Part shown: piece after piece, positions 37,106 to 50,900 of the stretch | How positions within the stretch are numbered: position 1 is the stretch's first letter | Layout of the letters: each line of letters begins with the position of its first letter | Assembly: GCF_037038585.1 (NCBI RefSeq) | Contig: NC_092521.1 | Location: forward strand, 51,220,398 to 51,284,397 | DNA from: Patagioenas fasciata | Taxonomy: Eukaryota; Chordata; Aves; Columbiformes; Columbidae | Length of the DNA stretch: 64,000 nt | Direction of reading: 5' to 3' | Notes under the pieces: model-generated | The model's input: the letters and a program-made list of their open reading frames with translations, nothing else | Databases searched by the model: none | Told to the model about the DNA's origin: nothing | Translations under genes and position numbers: made by a program

Positions 37106-39589
37106 AAAAAGCCCTGGCTACTGAGAGATCTTGAGATATTTTTAAAATATTTGATGTCTCACCAAAATGAACTCTAATTCAACTACATACTAGCAAACTT
37201 TATACAGATAATTATTTGTGCCATTTTGATGTCATCACACAGGATATAGAAATATTCTCAACATAGTTGCTTCTAACAAAATCTGGAGCAGGAAATTGTA
37301 ACTTCACTGTATTGGAAACAAAAACTCCTATTAGTTATTGTGAAGCGTGAGTACTTCAACTGAATTTGCATGGTTTTTTATTTTAAAGGAAAATGCATGT
37401 CAGGACTTCATGTGATATATATAAAATTACCGTGAATGGACTGAACATAAGTCTTTCTTTCTAGCCAACTCATTTATTTCATTATGATCTCAAGTGATTA
37501 ATGAAGCTTTTCACAGAAAGGCTTTCCTGGAAACCTGGAAAGCACACCTTCAGAAGTCAAGTAAAAGGCAAGCAATAGTTGCATTTGAATTTGTTAAGAC
37601 AGAAAAACACTACCTACTCTGTATGTAAGGATAACAAGAAGGAGAATTATTTCAGAGAACTAATGAACTTTACTTCTTACAACCCTCAAACTAATTAGGT
37701 CAATAAAACATTTTAGTGATTTTTTTCCCCCTTTCTTCCAGTGATTGCACTATGGGAAACTATGTCAAACAGGAGCAGCCTCCTGTTATACTACTGAGCA
37801 TTTTCAGCTGAGCACTGGTCACTGTAATTTATAAGCTTAAACATAGTTTAAAATGCATACATCTTCATTTCAACAGCTTCATATAAATGCACAAACAGCC
37901 AGGCAGTACTGAACTTTTTCCTTCAAAAGCATCATGTTTCATGAGCTGTTCTTAATTTGTCTCCAATTTTCCCCACTAGAAAATAGAATGCCTACCACAC
38001 AGTCTATGTAGTTAGAGACCAACAAACTTAATGAACATTAAAGTTTCCATGCTACTAAAAACTTTAAGGCATTGTAAAAGTTTATTATCCTGAAGAAAAG
38101 TAATTTTTAGACTTGTGTACTAGTATATACTAATATACAAACTAAGTTTTTTTCACTTAAAAACAATATCTTGCAGCCACAAGTTTAGGTTCAGATAAGT
38201 TAGTTTCCCCTGTCTGTTTATCCTTAACTAAAGGAAATAAAACTCTAACTCAAAATACTTGAGAATCTGAGAGCGATGCCTTATCTTAAAATAACACAGT
38301 TTAACATTGCATCTTCATTGGTATGTTATACATAGACTCACACCTTGCTTTTGATGTAGTTTAAAAATTCTTTTTGTGGAGTTTTGTCATTGATATTTGC
38401 CACATGTGCTTGAAGCTTGATGTTGGCTTTTCAGATACACCATGGTACCACCATCGAAATTTCCCTATCTCTTAAAAAGAGTACAAACAATAGCTTGCCT
38501 CCATGCCATCAAACTCACAAATCAGGGAGGAGGAAAGAAAAAAGTACTTCTTTATTTTAGATGAAGGAAACAGAAATTCAAAACAGTCTCACAGAAAGCC
38601 TGAAGAAATCAGGAAGCCTTGACATAAGTCATCATAAGCCAAACAAACAATTCCAACCCCAGAATCATCTTTAATTATAAACTTCCTAATTTCCCTGCCC
38701 ATTTTCCAAACCTCATATTTGTATTTATATCTTACAGAGAGACAAGACTTAGTTCTACACAAAGAACATTTTCTTTTGGTTCTTGTTCCCTACCACCATC
38801 CCGTAAGTGAGATCTGTTTTGTGTTCTGCAGTTAGTCAAAAGTACCAAAGGACAATATCACAATTTTATACTACACTGATGGTCTGTATTTGTTGATATT
38901 TCATTTACTAAGTAGGAGGAAAAAAAAGAGGATAATATGGCACAGCAACCTTTGATTTCAACTTCCATGTATTTTCAGGTGAGATTTTTACTCAAACAAG
39001 AGAAAGTATTAAAATGGAATGATTGACTTTCCACACAGTTTCTTTTTAAAACTATTAAGAATGAAGTAATTTATAGTAGGCACGCATCCATTGCATGAAC
39101 TTAAGAATTAGCTTGACGGCCTGTGTATAGACAGATATGGCATTGCTGACAAAATTACTTCTTTGCCTGTCCAATTAGTCACTTTTCCTATCAGAACTTG
39201 ACTACTTCTTCTGCAGTAGAAGTGAAACAGAAATTAACTGATCTGAACAGGGAAGAGCATGAGATCTTGACAGAGTTCTCCTGAATATGGTGGACCTAAT
39301 GAGAGTCTTCACAGCTTGCTTCAAAACAACAGTGTGACTAGTTCTGGAGATTTCTCCAACTGTTTGATTTTTACAAGCCGAAAGTGTCTCCGAAGACTTT
39401 AAGGTTATGCTATACCCAGAAACTATATGTACAAAACAATTTGTGGAGTATTAGAAAGGCTGAGAACAGCCACAAGCATTTTAGTAAAAGACAGAAGACA
39501 AAAGCTTTTCCAGGAAGCATGGTAATCTGTTATCTACAGAGAGTCTAGCTTCTTAATGACATCTTCAATTCCAAATTCAGTGTACTAAA

Positions 39590-39665
39590 TAAATAATAAA
39601 AAAACCCCACCCACAACCCAAACAACAAAACATGCAACCAAAAAACCAACCCAACAAAACACATG
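39590..39665 (+). repeat. A/C-rich low-complexity tract
   Basis: Almost only A and C (for example accccacccacaacccaaac). It looks like the complement of the T/G-rich tracts found elsewhere in this intron. Confidence 0.9.
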
Positions 39666-41119
39666 ATCACTTCAGTAGCTCAGCTCTCAGTCCATAAGCC
39701 TTAACAGGCATTTTGTTATTTCCATTGCTGTCTTTGTTAGTCCCTGTTTCAAAAGCTATGACAATTATTGCTAATACTAGCAGGGGAAAAAAAACCTGAA
39801 GTCCTAATAAGTCTACTATTTGGTTGGCACCATTTTTGGTCTTGTATTACCAACAAGAAGATACATAGCATGTAACAGCATGTTTGAATGATCCCAACAC
39901 CACCAGAAACAATATAATAGGTGTGCTGGAAATTGTTTAATTGGCAGCGAACTTAATAGTAATTGGAGTTTAAAGAAGAGGCAGCAGGTCACAGAAGATG
40001 TACTAGAGCAAGAAACAAACTGCTGGGTAGACTGAAGTGGCAGAAGAACCTTTCCTCTTCGCAAGGAGAGAGTAAATTCTTTCAGCTTAGTACTGACAGG
40101 ATTCTTTGCATGCTTACAATTGAAGCTACTTTCTAAGAAGAGATTAGTATAATAATACATTACTGTAATAAGATTTCATAACAAAGAAGGGCTCATGAGG
40201 AAATCGTATGATTCCACCTCTAACACTGACAGCTGTGCATAATATCAAGATGAAGTTGTGAGGCACCAGTATTGCCTCTATTTTCAACTACAGCTTCATG
40301 TCCTGCCTAGTATTGTTCCATCCAACCTGGCATCTGTGAAAAGGCATCAGGAAACAATAACCAGCAAAAACTCAGTGTCCTACCTTCAGCTTTGCTCCTC
40401 CTTGAAGGATCTTCCCCATCAACTCCTACTCTATCATCTCCTGGCTGGAGAGGCTTCCTCCCCTCCTAAGGACCTTAACACAGAGTCACTTCACACTTGT
40501 AGTCAAAGTTGCTCCTAGATTTCGGTGGTGGAATTAACACACTGGACTCTGTCATCCACACCCCAGGAAGACTGTGCCTGTTGTACTGACACCTGACACT
40601 TCAACTTCTACCACGGGCAGTCTCTCATCCCTCTTCACCTTGCCCCCACAGATATGGAAATCACAATGCTACCAAGGTTCAGAATCACGAAAGACTGAAG
40701 TGTCATTTCTAGAGTGTAAATTCGACATCAGAGCAAGGCAAATTCTTTCCTTTTTCCTCCAACAGAAGAATTCTACATCTAATCTGTTTCAAGTCCAGTC
40801 ACAGATTAAACTTAATGAGTTTACCAATTCATAGCAACTGTCCTCTCAGATACAAACCCTTATGCTTAAAATCTCCAAATCTGCAATTGCCTCCATGCAA
40901 GGAGTTCCCCTGGTCTTGTGGCAGATGCCTTTCAGAAAATTATTTGGGCTACAAAGAGGTTTACTGACCAGGTTAAGAAGACTAAAACATTTAAAGAACT
41001 CTGCAGATAAATGCAAAATGAATACTGATGACTTTTCTGTTTAGTTTTGCTGAACTTTTTTCTCTGCTATGAAGTGTCAATCAAATAAACTTACTGCTGT
41101 GTAGTAGAAAATCACAGAT

Positions 41120-41260
41120 TCCCCAGAGTAGTTGTGGAGTTTACTGCCTCTGAGATACTCAAAAAGCCATCCTGGGCAACCTGCTCCAGGTGGCCCTGCC
41201 AGAGCAGGAGGGTTAGACAACATGACCTCTAGAGGCCTCTCCAGAATCAATCATCATGTG
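41120..41260 (+). mobile_element. CR1 LINE fragment, diverged
   Basis: A worn sense CR1 3' piece: gccatcctgggcaacctgct, ggtggccctgccagagcagg, gttagacaacatgacctcta. The terminal octamers are degraded. It lies inside the probable inverted segment. Confidence 0.8.
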
Positions 41261-41322
41261 AAATAACAATCATTTGTACTCAACAAAATACTGCTTTAAC
41301 TGTGCACACAGTATTAAATATT

Positions 41323-41693
41323 AAAAAGTCAGGCATCGAAATCATCTTCCAAACTAACCAATTTAGACAGAAGAAACTAATTGTTGAGTTTTCTTTAGAA
41401 GCTTCTAATCAAAATATGGACATAAAGAAACTAATTTTATCTCAAGATCTTGACTTTCTTGGACTATTAAGCGTAACATCAGTGGGCAGCACGAACCATC
41501 CTTCTTTCACGTGTTCCCATTTTAAATGACCATTACAGCTAAAATACAAGTCGTACTGACCATCTTCTGAAAAATGTAACTTCCCCATCCATGAAACAGG
41601 GAAAAATTTGCTAGTTGAAATCTCTAGATTTCAGGAGAAGCTTCTGGCCTCTTCTTCTTTGGAAAGTGCATTCCAGATGAAATACTTAATCTT
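41323..41693 (-). repeat. Block X, right copy (reversed)
   Basis: Reverse complement of 35,590-35,957. It directly abuts the right copy of block Y at 41,693/41,694 (cttaatctt then gagtcccc), a junction that truncates the CR1 sequence. Confidence 0.93.
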
Positions 41694-42006
41694 GAGTCCC
41701 CATTACTGGAGGTTTTCAAGATAGCCTAATGGAGGCTCCCTTTCCCACGAAGGGTTGGACCAGATGACCTTTTGAAGTCCCTTTCAATCTGGGCTGTTCT
41801 ATGGTTCTGTGATTCTCAAGCTTTTGAGAAAATACCTGTACAGTGTTTCACTCATTGTTTTCCCCTTTTTGTCTTTTTTTTTAGTTTTGGTTTCAAAGCA
41901 TCAGTCAGGTTCTTGAATCAGCACAACTATGTGTTTGCAGCAGTGCTTGTTAAGCACACAGTAATTACAGATACTATATGTACAAATTGCTTTCTCAGCC
42001 ATAGCT
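41694..42006 (+). repeat. Block Y, right copy (reversed relative to left)
   Basis: Reverse complement of 35,971-36,281. Its first ~123 bases (to about 41,816) are a sense CR1 3' end. It continues to cagccatagct, after which the similarity stops. In the inversion model this copy sits in the original orientation. Confidence 0.95.
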
Positions 42007-44923
42007 ATCAAGGTCCCATTTTCTGACGTGACACTATGCAGGATATGATATCTATGCTGAGCAGCACAGTGTTCATGTCATTTGTCTTGTAATATCAGAT
42101 CTAGTCAGAATTTTTAAAAAAAAGGGCTTATGGAGAAAAATCTTTAAATCTAGTGGTATGAAGAGATGGAAGAAACTCAACCACAGAATGCATCTGCAAC
42201 AAATCTAGTTTCTAAATGGAGGAAAAGATAAACTGCTGCTAGATATATTCTTAAAAAATGTTCAGCCTAAATGGCAACTATAAATTGCAATTTATCTGAA
42301 TTTTCCAAGGAAATAAAGTGACTCCTATGGAATTAATTTTTTTTCTGTGATTGCCATTCAAGTGAAGATGAATTCCTCCTTCTGTCTGGAAGGAGGAAAA
42401 AAAATATTCCCAATACTTAAACCACCAAGTTCACATTATCCATTTAGATTGGGAAAAAAATCTCTGCTGAGAGAAATTTGCAAAACGATCAGGAGCTAGT
42501 AGGAGTTCTTACACGCTCTGTAGGTTTTGTCTCATGATTGCTTCAGGTGAGAAGTTGCTCAATTACTATATAACTCTCCAAATTCAGAATTAGCATAGAA
42601 TGAACTTTTCACTAAATGGGATATAATTATTTTTCATGAGCATGGCAGTAATTATTTGGATTATTAAAGATTGTTACTATATACAGTCAGCTCTCATTAA
42701 GCAACAGTTAAGTTTTACTGCATGCAGATATGTAGTTTATTTGGGCATAGAATTATGACTTCAAGGATGTATATCGATACACTTTCAAAAGATAGCTGAA
42801 GTAGTTGGTTGAATCAAGTGTCTTTCTGATGGAACTGATGGAATTAAAAAAAAATGCCCAGACTGTGCTCTGATTTCACGTGTATTTTTTTCTCAAATTA
42901 TTATTCTGTAATAAAACTTAAAAGTGGCAGAGATTCATTTCAGAATTTCATTTTTGTAATCAGATGGGTGTTAGGGTGATCTGGCCAGGTCCAGGTCAGT
43001 GTCCATCAAGAATGAGGCCCACAGTCTTGCTGCAACAGCATCTTGTCTCTATTTTTTAAGTCAGTGCCTAATACAGCTACCGCCTTTGTGCTACATGCAG
43101 AAGCTGTAGTACTTAGATATATGCCTTTTAAAATTTACCTTCCTTTTATGTTTTGGGTTTTTCAGGGTGAGGGGGCAGCTACATTAATTAATAGCAGGAG
43201 ATGTATGGGATAAAAATGTGTTAGGAAAACTCTGTGGCATGGGCAAATCAAATACTAGCTAGTGGTTATGGTCTTTTCTAGGTCGCAGTTATGTGAGGCA
43301 TCCTCCATTCACTTTTGAAGAAAGTAGCTGCTCCAACATCTGCTGTGCCAAATGGGCAAAGTCAAGCACTATTTCTGTGGTATGGCAAGGAAAAGAGGTT
43401 AAATAGGGATATCTTTTAGTCATCTGTTTACCATCAGCTTTCTTTTTGTGTTTCAACTAGTTCAGGATACAATGTATTGGTAGTTGACTCTTGACAGATG
43501 AATTTATCTTTGAAGACACTTGAAGGTATGCATTTAGCTTTTTACAGAAAGCAGCAAATTTATTCTGAAGATGGGATAAGAAATGTAAGTTATAATGTCT
43601 TAATATTGGCTTTGTCATTCTTAAGGTCTTACTGCTGGCTCTACCATACTTATTGAAGGCCTTGGCATTTTGGTAGTTAAAAATCAAAATATGTTTTTGA
43701 CATGCTCATGATACTGAACCGTTTTTAGAAGCAGACCAAGTCAGATTGTAAGATCTTCAGAAGGTTTTAAGTTGTTAAGATTAACTTCTGTGTAGAAACA
43801 GCATGTGACAATATAGAACTACTCAGCTCTTTTTTCTGAATTTTCTGGCTCTTGTCTTCTGGACAGTCATGAACTTTCATACTGGTTTTCAGAACTTGTC
43901 TATTCCTAAATGGGTTCGGTTTGACTCTTTTACTTCTGCCGTGTTCTTATTTCCTAACAGCAATTTGTACAAAAAAGAGCTATAGTCAAGGATATCGTAA
44001 GTGATGTAGTTATCTCTTAACCTGCATTCTCATTTGTAAACATTTACTTTTAAGTAAATCTGTTGTCCAGAGAATAAATGGATTAAGAGGTTTTTCAATT
44101 AGGTAAGATTATGTAAGATCTGAGATTTGTCATGCCATAGTTTGATAGGTAGATAAAGGGACAAAATTATTAAAGGACCAGTTCACATGCATGTCCCTGA
44201 AATCCAAATTGGAAGGAGCAAGAAAGCAAGCTCTAAACAGTTGAATATGATCTGGTCTGAAAGTTGATCTACAGTGATTCAAAAAAGAGACAAAGTTAAT
44301 TTCTTTTTTTGTTTGCTCCAAATCATACAGTGTGGTATCTTGACTGAAGCAACTAAGGGTTTTTTGAGTGTGTTTTACATGACACTGTTAGATGAAATGC
44401 TGCATTGCTTGTCTTCTCTGAAGACTTTGTCTTAAATGTACAGCTTTGCATCATTGAACTACTTATAAATTTTCAAGTGCTAAAGAATGTATTTCCTGCA
44501 GTTTTTGGTCTGTCTTACTTCTCCTGTCCAGCAGTTTTAAAAATGTGAATCAAAATGAAAGTGATAGGTCATTAAAAAAAAAAAATATTTTTAAGAGCTG
44601 ATTCTTTATGATGTGTAGATGTATGTATACAGAATGTATACACACAAACACACTTCCTGCTGTTAGACATTTCCTAATGCCAAATGGTTGTTTTTTTCCT
44701 TTTCTAAATTAAATTGCTTATCTGTAATTCAGAGTCTAGTTAACTTTAATAACAGAGCTTACTTCAATGCCAGTGAATTTTGTTTGAATACCACAAAAGA
44801 TGTAATTTTTTTCTTAATTTCCTCTTAAGTCTCTGAGGCTAGGTAAATATTTTCAGTTACAAAATTATCGTGGTTGGTAACAAGTATCTCTTTCCAAAAT
44901 GGCTGTTAACATGCATTAATTTA

Positions 44924-44950
44924 GAATAATAGAATAGTTTGGGTTGGAAT
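44924..44950 (-). mobile_element. Very short CR1 3' stub
   Basis: agaataatagaatagtttgg and the following gttggaa resemble the reversed extreme 3' end of CR1. Only about 27 bp, so tentative. Confidence 0.5.
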
Positions 44951-47900
44951 TTATTTAGCTATTTATGTAGTTCTTCAGAAATTGGCTCTGTGATCCAGCA
45001 GGGACTTCAGGAAATGAAGCGCAGGAGGTGTAACTCAGAATTCTTGAAACAATGCTACTGCTCTTTAATTATGTTCTGGAATATCACTTGTTGATATTTT
45101 ACCACATTTAGAGATTGGGAACCTGCTTTACTAGGTGTTATACACAGAATTTGTATGGGTGGGAAGTAGCAGATACTACCTGACTTGACTAGACATGGCT
45201 TTTGAACCACTGGTTATAGATATATGTCTACACATACAGTATCACAATGTCCCGTAGTTCATACAGATTTCCAAGAAAGTAGGTCCTTTTTTTTGGCTTT
45301 TTTTTTTTTCTTTTTTAATTGGATGTTGGAAAAATGCTTTTGTAAAACAAATGCTGGGGAAAAAAAAAAACACATAGAAATTGGATGCAAGCCAAACACA
45401 ACCTTTCATTAGCTTTTGTTTTACTTTTTAGAAAACACGTTTTTATCAGGTTTGATCTCTGCTTAATGAGAAACAAAGTGACAGCTACTCAAAATAGTTT
45501 GTGGGATGGAAGAACAGAAAATGTAATGTTAGTGTGCAGTGTGCTCTGATTTGTTTCATGGCAGGCTTTTATGGTGTGACAAAAACATTGCTTACCCTCA
45601 TCTCCTGTAGAGATTAAGTTAATCAGCCCAAACTCAGCCTTGCTCCCTTGTAAGGACAGGCAGGAGAGATTTTGACAAGATTCTATGGTAGTGGCAGTGG
45701 TCCAGACAGCCCTGGCTCTCTTTCCTCTTGGGTTAAGATTTGTTTTCTCCCTTCTTCTAAATTTAAAAGAAAATCATGCCTTTGGAGGCCATATATCAAT
45801 CTGCTGCATCCTCTTTGGGAGGGGGTGTGTTTTTCTCAAGTTCTGAAGTGGAATGTTGGGAGAATGGTATTAGGGAAGAGCTGACTTACTCATTTGTATC
45901 AATCAAGCTGGAAAACTTGGTGGAAGCGTTGGTTTTCAGCTATTTCTTTGAATTTTAGTATTTTTCATCCCTATAATAGCAGTATCTAAACTTGGTGAAA
46001 ATGTTGAGTGTTCTAAAAGTTCAATACCACTGTTTTATGAAGTTCTGCTGTTTATGTCTCATACTTGAGCAACTGTATTAGAACTGTGTTTCATGCTTGA
46101 GCAACTGTATTGAAAATGTTGGGACATACTTTAATGGTATATGAAGTCAATGGCTTTAGTTTTCCTCAAGCTTTAGTGTCAAGGCTTGAAAGGAACATAG
46201 AAAAACTAATTTGCATTTTCCTAAATGAACTTGCAGACCTGATAAATCACATAATCTCTGGGCCCTTTTGAAATTAAGTGTTAGATCCTACTGAGTAATT
46301 TATCATAGTTCCTCTCTTCCTCTGGTCTTGCAATACAGTACTTGAAAATCCCAGGTAAACTGACCTGTATTCTTTCAGTGTTACGTGTGATAAAATCCTT
46401 AGTGATTATCACGTAAGGAACTTCCAATTGGAAAAAGCGACCCTAAGTTTCCATGGACAGCTTTGGTTCTGCTCTGGCATTTCAGTACTTGAATATGGAA
46501 CCATATTTTCATGTAGGTTTTTGATTTTGTAGTTACACCTCTCCTTTTTACGTGCAATCCAAAGCATTGGAGATTTTACTCACAACTATACTATGGTGTC
46601 AGAAAGGGTAAAAAGACTCCTTAGAAGAGATTAGTTTTAAATACCATTGAAGTATTTATTGACCTGAAAGTAGTCGGCTTGAAAATACACTTAAACATCC
46701 AATATTAATTAAAAATTGTGTTACTACTGGTGTTGTCTGTACATGTTATTTTATTTTCAGCTGGATTTTGAAAAAGAGAGCATGTCTTTTTATCACACCT
46801 TTTTTTTAGTTGCTTAAAGGGTAGTGGGTAAAAGTGTGTTGTTGTAGGTCAGTTTATAAAATTAATGCATTGGATTCTGGAATCCAGAAAAAAAATTGTT
46901 AGCAAAAGTGCTTTGTACTATATTGGCAGTGAAAATACTTGAAAAATGTGGAAAACTTGCTGTTTTATTTTTGTTAGTGGCAAAATCTGGTTAGTTGTGA
47001 AGAATCTTAGTACTTGGTGGTAGAAGTAACTTGTCTATATCTGAAGTAATACTTATGAAATTTTTATTACTTTTATAAAAACCCACTACTTTGAAATCAT
47101 TTTTGTGTCTATATTCATCATGGAAAAAAAAAGAATAAATATAGAAAAACGTTGACTTTATGTATACATATTTCTTTTGCTTTATTGAAAGTGAAGTTTT
47201 TCTCTTAATCAATGCATGAAAAAAAGTCCATGGGCTTTGGTAGGGTTTGTATTATGAAACTGCATAATTATGCACAAATTTTTAACTAGTGTTAGGTTCT
47301 TGTTTAGTTGCATATTTCAAATATCTGTTTGACATGTGATTGCTTGTGATGGAATGTTTATTGCAGAAATGTAGCTAGAGCTCCAAGAGGAGATTGCACA
47401 GAGAAGCTTCTCAGAGTTGATTCTCTGCTAGAGCTGTGCTCAACTTCCTTTTTTTATTTTTTTTTCAGACGGGTTGTGTGTGACACTAAAGAAAAGCATA
47501 TAGCTTTATAAATTACTGTTTCAGTTTCTACAAAGTATTTTTAGTATAATTCTTTCATATGCTTCATTTCTGAACTTCTGTCATGACTATTCACCTCTAA
47601 TTGGAAAAGTTTATTGTTTATATCTATCATTAACACACAGTTTTGTTTACAGCAAACATAATCCAGGTCAGGTGACAACAAGTTGTATTACATAGCTGAT
47701 GAGGTATTGTTGCTTTATAGAAAAGCTAGTTACCTTCTTCACTGACTTACTATATTGCAAACTTTGCTGCTAATGTTGTGTGTATGTGTATTTTTTTAAT
47801 AGCAGAAATAACATTTTTCAAAGGTGTTAGTGGGGCAGCTAGTGGCAGCAATTTAAGCTATTGATGGGAGAATTTACTTTTACCATAATGTGTTAAGCTA

Positions 47901-50900
47901 AGAGATCTAAAGTTGCTTTGCATATTAAACAACCTTTACAAGGGCTGATGCACTTTTATTTATTTATTTTATTTGTGTTTGCAATAACGTATTATGTTTC
48001 TTCTTAAGAACATGTTACTATCTTGCTAATTCCCACCTTGTCCAACTGACTAAAGTTTACTTCCTGAAGTCTGTCTTCATAGACACCTGCCTGGAAAAAA
48101 GCTTGAGAGGCAGACAGCAGTTTCCCAGGCAACAGATGAGGAGGGGATTCTGTTTCCTTTGCTAAACAACACTATTTCTCAAAGGAGTTGTGCAGTTGCT
48201 TTCTTTTCATTGAAGTCTTCACCTGATTCCTTGCAGGCTGCTACCCGAAGAAGCCTAAGGCTTTTGAGCTGGAACAGTTTTTTATTCTTTCATATCTCTG
48301 ATCTGTCTACTATGCCGTTTATTGAAGGGAAATTATGTACCAGTATTTGCATTCATAATTTTTATCTATCTTTTCCTTTCTAGTGAGTGTTCCTTAAAGT
48401 GTTGACTCACATTGGTCTAAACTGGTAGTTTTAAGTGTGTGTGTTTTAAATGAAAACATTAAGACTTCTAAACCAGAAGTGGTAGATCTGTAAGAATCTG
48501 TCCTTCCAAGATAACCAAGAAAGCTGTGGAGACCTCAAAGGACTTTTGTTTATGTAATTTACAAGTGAAATTTGGGTGATTTTTTTCTTTTTTTCTTCCT
48601 TCTTTTAATTTTCTTAAGTAGTTATTTTACATTTTAGGTGGGGGAGCAGGGCTTGCCTTATAATTCTGGTGAATGTGCTAACTTTGAGAACTTGAGAGGA
48701 TGTGAGGTCACTTTTTCCCCCCACGAGGTATTTCTGTGGGTAGTGTTACCCTCCTGTATGTCAGGTTGGCTGCTCATCTCTAGTTGCAGTTGTTAGAGTA
48801 GCTGGGAACTCTAGGCCTATGAGGTACTTCCTAAGGCCAAGTGCTGAAGTCACTGTGAAATGATGCTTCCATGGCGATAAACATCAGTCAGTTCTTCAAC
48901 TACCAGTGCTCCCTGTTTTTTTAACACTATTTAAATATATATGCTTTATATGCATATTTCATACAGTTTTATTGAAAAGGGCAGTTTATGAAGCTGTACT
49001 TATGCTTTATTTAATCCTAGAGTGAGACAAATATGACTTGGTAAATCATTTAAACCTAGAGTATGCAATCTGTTGTTTTTTACGTATTCGAATACCAAGA
49101 ATCTGTGTAGCCCTCCAGATAGTTATACAACTGGTTTAGTCTTTTTATGTAAGATATTCTATTGATGGCATAATGTGCCACATTTGATATGGAAGTTTTG
49201 TACTTCATAAAACACAGAGAAAATCAACCCAGACAGGAGAATCTTTTTTTAAGGAAAAAAAGTTGCAAATATCCGGAGATCTCACTTGCTGTGAAATGAA
49301 ATAATACAATTTGACTTAATAGCAATCAGTTTTTGCTGCTATTACACATCTCCCTGAGCTATTTTCAAACAGTATCTATTATGCCTGTTTCTGCATTAAT
49401 TTTACTGAAATATATTGCTAGTGATATTTTACTCCATATTCTTCGTCTTCCTTGAAGATACTGCTCTCTCATCTGATAGTTATTCTTAAAGACGTAATAT
49501 TAAATGGAATTAATTGTGATGCTAAATTGAAATAATAAACCACTAATGTAATAAATTGAAGCCACAACAAAATATTGTAGTGTAGTGAAATTAGTGTTGT
49601 AATGTAGTATTAAAAGTTTGCGTTTGGAGCAGGGGAAAAACCGCACTGAAATACATTTTCTGAAATGCATCTTCAGACAATGTGAGCTTTCCATAATTTT
49701 AGGCATAAAATAGTACCTTGAATAGGCGTCATTCAGAACAGATCTACAGATCCAAGGTTCGTGCATCTAGTCAGTGGGCTCTGGTGTGAAGGAACTATGA
49801 CTTGTCCTCAGTTTTAGCAGAAGCCTGAGTGAGGCTTGTAGGTTCTCTGAATTGTGTGTGTACTGGTTACTGACAGTACTCTTGCATGCTTACTGTATAT
49901 GAGTTAGTTTCACAGATTTGCACTGCACTTCATTTCATTTTAGGAGAAGTTTCAGGTGGTAAGATTCATTGCTGCAGTGGAAAAAACCGCAACACTTGGA
50001 AAAACTACATCCCTGTGAAAGAGCATACTTGTCTATATACCTGTCCATAGACTTGCACCTGAGGCTGCCTTCCATGCTAATATGTATGTTAACAATATTG
50101 AGAGTCTGTGGGCTCTGATGTTAGTGGTGGTGTGTATTTTGAGATATATGTGTGTGTGTGAATATATATTGAGATACCTATATTAATTGTTTACTGAGTC
50201 AGGTAGTAAGTGCATCCTCTAGGAATCTGTCAGTAAAAATGTTGAACAGTTGATGTTTGACCAGTATGCAAGTACTTGTACTTATGTTTGTAACTGCACA
50301 GAATGTGATATGGGTGAAGCTTGCAACTATAGATGGAATCACTCCTTGAAGAGACTGAAAAGAAAAAAACAATCCATACTGCTTTCAATAATCCTGCCTT
50401 GAGGTTTCAAGATCTTCTTATTGAGATTTTAAATCTTTACTGAGTCAAACTCTTATCTCTTTATGGAGTTTAAAAAACATCTTTGTGAAAGGCTATGTAT
50501 TTAACCTAAATTTGCAAAAGCTCTTTATGAATATTGCAAGATATTAAGAAGTAACGAGCTCTGTAGAATTGTATCATGCTGGCAACAAGAATGGGTGATG
50601 AATCAAGTGCCTTGTACTCAGGCTCATGTGTCAGTTTGTATACTTTGCCTAGTCTAACAATGTAATGAAAATTCTTAAGTGAAGTGCCTTAACTCTCTCT
50701 ACATTGACTTTTATGCTTTAAAGACAAAGTATGAAATTGCAGTTTTCTGTTCTCTGGACAGCAAGATAAATGGATGTGATTAACTTAAAACTAAGTAGAG
50801 GGACCTTTTGTGTACTTGGTTAGAGATAGATAAATGTAGCACTGTTGGCATTGGCCTGGAAGTTGGCTTTCAATCTGTGTTATTGCCTGAAACGGGTTGT

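Larger units (their letters stand above)
36282..41322 (-). other. Centre of probable 5 kb inversion
   Basis: Sequence between the two pairs of inverted blocks. It includes the body of the CR1 (to 37,105), unique intronic sequence, an A/C-rich tract at 39,590-39,665 and a CR1 piece at 41,120-41,260. Much of it is richer in A than T, opposite to the T/G bias of the rest of intron 1, as expected if it was flipped. No coding exon recognised. Confidence 0.7.

Noticed and set aside
41772-42026. Shared peptide (FGFKASVRFLNQHNYVFAAV) in frames at both ends of the inverted blocks
   Set aside because: The match comes from the duplicated non-coding block Y, not from two copies of a gene.
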